DNA of 40,751 nt from a virus. Shown one piece after another: positions 14,646 to 23,600 of the stretch. Position numbers and translations under genes: made by a program. The DNA lies in IMG/VR virus record IMGVR_UViG_3300031857_000457, positions 1-40,751 of that record. One strand, 5' to 3'. The notes under the pieces are model-generated. The model ran no database searches and was not told the origin of the DNA. It saw only the letters and a program-made list of their open reading frames with translations. Each line of letters starts with the position of its first letter. Positions within the stretch are counted from its first letter, which is position 1.

Positions 14646-17600
14646 TTAGTTGGCTGGTGGCGGGCCGAAGAAGATGGCCGCAGGGTTGTCAGTCTCGCCG
14701 TTGAAGTAAGCCTGCGCGCCGCGGATCGACGCATCCACCTGGCTAGCCGGATAATGCAGGACGATGCCGAGCGCGCGGTTGGCAGGACGCCAGAAGTTCT
14801 TGTCCAGCCCGCCTTCCTCTTCGTCGATGATCTTGCCCTCTGCCACAGCAGATCCGAGCTGGTTCATCACGTCGAAGAACATGAGGCCGGCAGGCCCCTT
14901 GTAGCCGTAGCTGTCATCGCCTCGAGCAGAGCCTGCAAACTGCGAGATGCCGACGAAGGGGCCGAACAGGAAGGCGATCTGCTCGCGTGCGTACTTCTCC
15001 GCCCACTCCTCCGGCTCATCGTCCTCGCCCACGCCCTTGGTGATCAGGTCCAGCGCCATCTTGCCCGCGACCGGGACGGCAGCGAGGATGATCATGTCGA
15101 AGCCCAGCGCCATGATCTGTCCCATCGTCCTCGCATTGCGCACGCGCTGGATGCCAAGGTTGTAGGTCGTGATCATGTAGCTCATAAAGTTGGTCAGGAT
15201 GCGCAGCAGGGCGCCGTACTTGACCCCTGCCCCGGACTGCATGGCCGCAAGCTGGTAAATCTCGCCCCCGCCCTGCGCATCGACAACGGCCTGGTCAGCC
15301 ATCGCGACAGCATCTTCCTCGGACGCGCCCGTGCTTTGCGCCTTGAAATACGCGCCCCACCATGTCGGCACATCGACGGATGCAAACTGGACGTTCGACA
15401 TCAGCGCAAAGCCGTTGCGAACCATGAAGTTGTGCATCGCCCGCAGTTCGCGCGGGATGAACCGGGCGATGAAGTCTGGCGTCCACTTGCTTTTCATGGC
15501 GTCCAGCAGGGAAGCCATCTCCGGGCTCTGGTTCTGGCGCCGGTTGCGCATGAACTCGGACTTGCGCATGGCGTCTCGAGCAGCCGTGTAGAGCGGAACC
15601 CCGCCGCCAGCCGTCTTTGCGTATCCCATCGCCACCCACGGCCCGCCGACACGGACGATCGAGTTGGATGCGCCGAGGATCTGGAGCGATGCAGTCGCCA
15701 CCTTCCACGACAGGCCAACCACGGTCGCTCCGTTGCGGAGGTGAGCCAGAAGCCCAGACGTTCCATCCATCCCGAACTTGGCGGTGATGATCTGGTTGAC
15801 GACCTGGTTGTAGATCTGCCGGCCATGACGGCTGATGATGGCTTCCTCGACGGCGGGCTGCTTCAGGATGCGCCCGATATCGAACAGCGTCTCTTCCGTG
15901 GCGATCGACTTGGCGACCTCGTCCAGATGCTGCGTGATGACATCCAGAGCGGACAGGCGCAGCGGCAGCGTGACCTTGCCCTCGACGCGCTTCTTGCCAA
16001 AGCCGGGCTGCGAGCGTGTGCCAATGCCACCCGTCTGCCGCTTGGCGTCCGCTTCCATCGCCCGCTGGCCTGACTTCGAAGACGTGCGCGGGTCATACTT
16101 GATCGGATAGTATCCGCCACGATAGATGCCGAAACGTGTCGCAACCTGGAGCGGCTCGACCTTGTCCATCGGCGCAGCGTGGACCGCCTCATGCACGCGG
16201 TTGGCTTCAGGGAACCATGTGTCCATGTAGTCCCAGACGCTCTGCACCCAGTCCCAGTCGCGCTTCTCAAGCGAGTCGAGAACCTCCTGAACCTGCGCGT
16301 CGTTCCACCCATAGGCGTCCATGATGCGCTGGCGGTTCTTCTCGTTGCCCCAGTTGAGCGCGATGGCGAGACGGCCCTGCGTGGTCAGCGATCGGCCAAT
16401 GCCTGCGAACTGGCGACGATCGCGGTAGAAGCGTTCCTGCTCTGCGGTCGTGTAGACCCCGAACAGGCCAGCGACATCCTCGCCCATCTGCTTGCGGATC
16501 GTGGTGAGCTTGCCGAACGCTTCGTTGAGCGGCCTGACGATATAGCGCCAGAACACCCCGCCTTCCTTGCCGCCCGCGAACTGGTGCGCCAGCGATTGCA
16601 ACGTCCGGTGCATGGCGAAGTACATCTGGATCGAGGTCTTCACCTTCTCGCCAGGCGTGTCGGTTTCCAGCGGCTCTGGGCCTTTATCGTTCGGCTGGTT
16701 CGCCTCGATCTCTTCAGCGATATCCTCTGCCGCGAGCGACAGCTTCCGACGCTCGCCGTCCTTGATCAGCCGGTCCTTCAGGGTCGCGAGACGCCAGATC
16801 AGGTCGGCCTCGTCGCGTACCGCCAGAAGCTCCTGCACCGTGATCGACTTGTAGTTCTGCGCATCCACGCCATCCGAGAGGCGGGCAAGCACGCTGCTGC
16901 GCTCGATCGCTTCAGCCGCTGCGATCTGCTGCTGCTCTACAGATAGCGTCGGATCGGCGTAGGCTGCGAACGGGTCGATGCCCGCCATCTGCGTCTGGAT
17001 CCACGCCGATCGCGCCTGACGCTGGTTCTCCGCCTTCCGGCTTTCGTTGCGGAGCTGGTAGTCCGACAGCAGCCCGCGCATGTTCTCGGCGTATTCCTTG
17101 CCGGCAGAGAACAGCCGCGCCAGCTTGGACTTGCTCTCATAGGCAAGCAGGTGCTTGCGGGTCTTCTCGATCTGCTCCGCGAGCTTCTTGCCCTCGGAAT
17201 ACATATACGAGTTCAGCAGCCGGTACTTCGCATACTCCGCAGCCTTGGCCGGGTCTTTCTCCTTGATCGCCTTCTCGGACCAGCGGCGTTCGAGCGTGAG
17301 GTACTGGTTGTAGTTCAGCACCTCGCGGACCTGTTTGGAGCGGAGGTTCTCGATCGCCTGCTGTTTCAACGCGTTGGTCGCAATGCGCTGCCCGCCTGCC
17401 TCGGCAAGCGCTTCCAGTTCGATCTCCCACTGGCGATGCTGAAGCTCATTGCGGGCGTATTCCTCGGCCTTCGCCATGATGGTCCCGTCACGGAACACAT
17501 CGCCATTGCGCTCGATCATGCGGCGGCGGGTTTCCTCACGGATCAGCTTGTCACGCAGCGGGCCTTGCTTCAGGCCGTCGAGCAATGCTTTGCCGTTGGG

Positions 17601-20600
17601 CATCTTGAAGAACGGGGCTGCTTCATCCGGGCCGATCGCGTTCTCGCCCTGTCCGGTCAGCATCACGGCCAGCTTGGCGCGTAGGGCCGCTGTATCCTTC
17701 TCGTGGATGTTGATGTCGTTCTGGTCGAACCAGGCTTCCCAGCGTTCAGCGTTGGCGATCATGCTGACGGTCGGGATGTCGTCGCGGCGGTAGCGCGGGG
17801 CCTGCCCGTCAATGTCGGCGCGCAGCGTGTCGAGGAATTGCGCCGGCGTCGGCAGCTCTTCCCCGTCGAAATAGCCAGCCTCCCATGCGGCTTCGATGGC
17901 CTGCTGCATGTCATAGGAGCGCGAGCGCTTGCTGTCTTTCGTCGGGTCTGCGATCAGCCCGCGCGCGGCCTTCTTCTCGCCAATGATCTTCAGTATCTCG
18001 CCGTCCGTGTCGCGGATGCCCCTGTAGCTGATACGGCCCTCGCCCTGTCCGATGTTGCGCGGCGTCGAGAGGAATTTCCACAGCGACTTGGGCGGCGTCT
18101 CGTTCAGCGTCTTGCGGATGTCGCGGACTGTCGCAAGGTACATATCGACATCGTTCGCGGTCGCGCTGAAGGCTGCAACCTCGGGCGGGATTTCTGCCAG
18201 CGCCTGTTCGCCATACTGCTCGCGGACGGCTTGCAGGTTGAGGCGCATCAGGGGGAGATCAGCGGGCGGGGTGGTTGTTCCCTTGCCGGTCTTTGTCTGG
18301 AAGAGCGGGAAGCCTCTGGAGAGTATCTTCGCTCGCATCTGCGGCGTGATCTGCATCGTGTAGACGGTTGCGCCGTTCGGGTAGTCCGCAGACTGCACCG
18401 TCGAGACCTTGACCTCGGCGCCCATCTGGCGCGCGATCTTCTCAAGCGCACCGCGCACGTTGGTTTCGTAATGCTGCGCCGCGTCAGCGTTGCCCTGAAT
18501 GATCGTGGATGTCTGCGCTGTCGGAACCGACACGCTGCCCATCCGCTGCTTGGCCGCTTCAAAGACAAGAGCCCGAACACCAGCGTTGACCCAAGTGGAC
18601 GTGCGCGCAAGCAGGGGCGCGGTCAGCATGGAATCGATGTCGTTCTGGACCGCCTCTTCCGCCTCGGCGCGCGTCTTGCCCAAGCGGGTCATGTAGACCT
18701 GAATTTCGCTTTCTCGGTTGCTCTGCATCGCCTCCTTTTCTCGGCGCAGTTGCTGGGCTTCGTCCGACTGCAACTGGCGCAGGAAGAGGGACTTGTTCCC
18801 ATCAGCATCCTTGCGGACAGACCAGAGGATATTGACGACCTCGCCCGGCTCGCCGGAATGCGTGGACCCGGTCAGGTCATCATGAAAGCGAGCGGGGAGC
18901 AGCATGCGGATTTCGCCGCTCTTTGTTGCCTCTCCGTCAAGATCGTAATCCTCGGGCTCCAGACGCCGAGAGCCGTTGCCATACGAGCCCTTGTCCACGA
19001 GAGGAATGCTATCGGCCAAGTCTTCGCGTGTCGTCTTGCGAATGACCGTTTCTTCGCCAAGGTCCGCAAACAACTCGCCAATCCGATTCTGGACCGCGTA
19101 CTTGACGCTTGACGTGAGCAGTAGGTTTTCGGCCTCCGCCGCTGGGATGACTTCATAAACGCCAAGACGGATAGTGATGGTTTCTACCAGCGGCTTATCT
19201 TTGAGCCCCAGGTGAGTGAAACTCCTGTAGACAGGAATATCGACTGACGAGACGCGCATCGGGTCGCCGCTATACCCGATCACCATCTCGTCTTCCTTGA
19301 ACTGAAGGACGATTGTGTCTCCGTCTGACGTGTCCAGCGTGAATGTGCGAACGCCGCGTTCAACGCGGGGCTCAACCCAGCGATTGGCGAACCAGCCGCG
19401 ATCATGCAGGCTGAGCGACTCCCAAAGCTGCCGCTTGTTCATCTTGCGGATCGCAGCCCGCGCCTTCGCCGGATCGAAGATGGCGTCTGCCCGCTCGATC
19501 ATGATGCGGTTGGCGTCTATGATATCCAGAACGACGGAGCGAAGCTCAGCGCCTTTCAGCGGCTCGCCCGCCTCGCGCTGCGCTTCAGCCACGGCGTCAT
19601 CAAGGCCGAGCTGGTCAAGCTCTTCGAATGTCGGTCGTGACGTTCCTCTGCCCTTCGCCAGCGAGTTGCGCGCTGCCTGCCAGCCCATCTGCCAGATGCC
19701 ATCGGGAACGCGCTGTGCGGCTTCCTGCGCTGCGCTGTAGAAGCCCATCGCGTCGAGTTGGCGGGGGGCTACGGTTTGGGCTAGGCTTTGGGGGCCGGTC
19801 CCCGCATCCCCACCGAGAACGTCTCCACCGGGTTCTCCGCGCGCGGCTTCTCGTACCTGGCGATCTGCGCTCTCAAGCCCTGAACGAATGGCGTCTCCTT
19901 GCCACCGTTGGCCGTCAGGCGCCTTTGCAGGGCTTCCTTCAGATATTCCAGCTGAGATGCCATCAATCTTCTCTTGATACTGGTGACTGAAAGCCACTTG
20001 CGTATCGTACCAGAATTGACCAGCAAAAGAAACGCCTTCGACGGTTTCAGACACGCGATCGGCAATGGCTTCTAGCTCGTCCGCCTTCTGTTTGATCTTA
20101 GCGGCAAGCGCCGCATCGTCCAACCCACTCAGGTTGTCCATGCCGTAACGCTGTTCAAATTCAGGGACATACTGCAGGCGAACGCCGACAGCGGCTGGCA
20201 TCGCCCCGCCCATGCTTTCGGCCATCCGGCGACCGTCAACAATCACGGTCAAAAACTCAACACCCTCTTTAGCCAGGTCGGCCAGCACCTTCTCAAGTTG
20301 TTCCTTCGATGCGGCGCTGCGAAGGTAGATCTCGACGCCGGGCCGGTGCCGCAGCGGATCGAACTCCTCACCCGCCCGCAGAACGCGCGAGAGGAACGTG
20401 CTGTCCTGGCGGGCAGCTTGGGCCTGAACAAGCATTTCACGCCATAGCGTGTTGGCGTTGTAGCCCTCACGCGCGACTACCTCGAGATCCAGCGAACGCT
20501 CGGCCCCGCCGTAACGTCCCTCAGTCGATAGCGCCTTGGAGCCCAGCACCGCGCTTTTGTCGTCGGCCTCATAGATAGCCTGACGGACGGCAGCTCCCAG

Positions 20601-23600
20601 CCGCGCCATGTCGGAATCGGTCGGCACAAAGTCGATGCCCTGCGTGTCCTGCGACATCTGGATCGACAGGCCACCAACAAATCGATCGACCTCACGCTCC
20701 AGCGCCGCAAGTTCGCCCTTCGCCGCCACCTTCTCCAAGGCGAGGCTTTCGAGCTTGGCCTTGGCCCGCTCCACATTGGCAAGCAATCGGGTTGCTTCAG
20801 CCGGCGGGCGAACGATCTTGCCCAGTTCCGCCATGCGCTTCTTGGAGCCCTTGACCTCGCCCGACTCCAGCTTGCGCAGCTCTTCGATCTCGTCAGCGTG
20901 CTTGGCCTCGTGGTCCTCGATCGCCTTCAGCGCGGGAGCCGTATCCTGGTTCGCCGCTGTTACGGTCGCGGTTGGTGCGGAGGCGTCGATAATCCTGCGA
21001 AGCTCCTTGACGCGCTCCTGCTGAGAGGTGCCGGTAAGGTTGGCCTCAAGTTCAAACGAGCCGCCCTCGCCTGCGGAGTTCGTCCAGTTGTTGATCGTCC
21101 AGATTTCCTTCTCGATAAACCAGACAACGGCTTGCAGGTCGTCATCGTTGATCTCGGCAAGGCCGGCGTCGGTTTGCAGTTCGGGGTCGGCGCGAATGGC
21201 CGCAACCGCTGCAGTGAATGCGTCCTGCCCAAACCCGAATTGCAGCGTCGTCGATCCATCCTCCCGCATATCCCCGGAGAGGCTGACCTCGACCATGCTG
21301 GGCAGGCGCCGCCCGCCAGTCAGGCGTTGCAGAAGACGCGCAGCCCAGACATCGATCGTGGCCCTTGAGCGGAACCCAATCAGGTTGCCGCTGAAGTTGA
21401 GCGCCTTGGGCGCCGTGCCGCCCCGGGCAATGTCGGGGTCGGAGTTCTTGACGACACGCCACAAGTCAACCATCGCGCGGATGACGTTCTTGCCGTTGAA
21501 CCCGTACTTGGCATCCGATTCCTTGGTCGGAAGCAGGCTGTCGGATATCTCACGGGCATCGCGCACTGCAGCGAGCTTTGCCTTGTACTCGGGCAGCGCC
21601 TTGATCTTGTTCTTGCCCAGGCCCTCGTCCAACCGTTCGTTGAACCAGGCGCGAAAGTCCGTTTCAACGGCGTCGAGATTATCGGCCCACGCTTCCCATT
21701 GCAGGATCAGGCCGTCGAAATCGCCGCGGCTGGCACGACGCAGCGCCTCGACCGCGTTAGCCCAGTTGCCCCGCACTGGCGTGTTTGGGCTGGTGGCCCC
21801 GAGGAGATCCGCGAAAAGGTCGCCGAGGCCACCGAACTCGTGCCGCAGGCGCGTCCGCATGGCCTTGTACCAGCCAGCCTGCGCGAGGATGTTCTGCGCG
21901 TTCTTGTCGCCATTGGCGGCTCGGCGAAACACCGAGCGCACCTCTTCAAGCATTGACCGCGCGACACTGTTGACGCGCCGATCGTAGGCGGCAGTCCCAG
22001 GCTCTAGCTGCCTGCCGTTGGAGTCGGAGCTGAAGGTATACGGCACGTTCTGGTACTGGTGCGCAACCTTGCCCTTCTCGATCTCGGTACGCACGTAAAC
22101 CAGCGGAGCCCAGCCTTGAGCTATCGGGTGCGCGGCCTTGTGAGAGCGCACGGCATCCGTAATCTCGCGCACAGAGAGGCCCGTCTCAGCAGCAGAGGCG
22201 TTGATCGCTTCTCGCTCTGCCGCGGAAATCGCAACACGCTCTGCCAGGGTGCGCTCGCCACGCTCCGCAACCATCTGCAGTCGCTCGATGGCCTTTGCCT
22301 GCTCGGTCTGCGGCAGCGACCGCATTGCATCAGCCTCGGCAGCAGCTTCCTCCGCTGCCGCCTCGCGCGTATCGCGATACTGGCCCGTCGAGAGCCAGTA
22401 GAACGCCCGCTGCTCAGGCCGCTCGTCGATCTCGGACTGGACTTCGCGACGGACTTCGCGCTCCTCATCGGTCCACGCTGACTTCTGCGTGCGCTGGTAC
22501 TCGTCCATCAGGCGGGCCATGAGCGCAGCCTCAGCGCGTTCACGGGCTGCGGCGTACCGTTCCCGCATACGCTCCAGAAACTTCTCCTTGCGCTCCGGCT
22601 TCCACAGGCCCTTGGGGTCTTGCGCCTTGAGGATTGCCTGCGCCATCGCCTCGCCGTCGCGCGCAATCCCGACATGCACCGCCTTGATGGCTTCGTCGGT
22701 CGCGAGCATCCGGTCGAACACCTGCCGGATTTCATCGTTGAGGTTCGCCCTGCCACCAATGCGGGAGACGAGCCCCTTGTAGATGCTCAGCAGCCATTGC
22801 TTGAAGCTGGCGAACACAGAGCGGAGCGCCGTTGTGGGAGCCTTGCCGTCCATGAGGTAGGCTTCGAAACTCTCGGCAAAAGCCTCTTGCAGTTCGACGC
22901 CCTGCTTCGTGAACGAGCCGTCCGCGTTGAACATCGCGTCCCAGTTCGGGGACTTGCCGTGCCATTCGAGGACGGCTGCAAGCTGCTCCAGCACGAACGG
23001 GTGCGGGTTCTCGGTCTTCGACATCCGCCAGAGGGTGTCGAGATACCAGTGCGATCCTTCGTGGGCGAGGGTGGAGAGGTTGGCGCTTTCGAACAGGCGG
23101 ACCACATTGCGGTCGGCGCGGGGGGTGAAGTCGCCGCGTGTCTCTTGAGCTAGAATAAACGGGTCATCATAAGCGTTGCGAAGCACGCCGTCCGGTGTGG
23201 CAATGTCAACTTCGTTCAGCGCTTCCTGCCACCGATCATATGCCTCTTCATTCTTGCGATCGCGCTCTGCGTCGGCGGCTTCCTGTTTTTTCTCAGCCTT
23301 CGCAGTGAGCTTGGCTATCTCCCTTTCGTAGGCAGCATCCTTCTTGGCGTCAGCCTTCTCTTCGGCCTTCTCTATGGCCTTGTCACGCGCGCCTTCGGCC
23401 TTCTCTATGAGGGCGTCGAAGGTAGCTTGAGCCTTTTCTATTTTGTCGTCGAATGCGGCCTCGGCTTTGTCTATTGCGGCCTGAAATGCCGCGTCGATGC
23501 GCGCTTCTGTCTCTGGATCGATATTGTCGCCGTCGAGTTCGCTATACGCCTCGTCAACAACATCTTGAGCGGCGGACTCAGCGGCTACCTGGACGACCTT

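Noticed and set aside
14634-19112. Long open frames on the plus strand opposite the giant gene (for example 14634-16073 and 17703-19112)
   Set aside because: They lie fully antisense to a well-supported 3897-codon gene in GC-rich DNA, where the opposite strand is often free of stops. Their products are His/Arg/Val-rich with no recognisable motif and no convincing ribosome sites.
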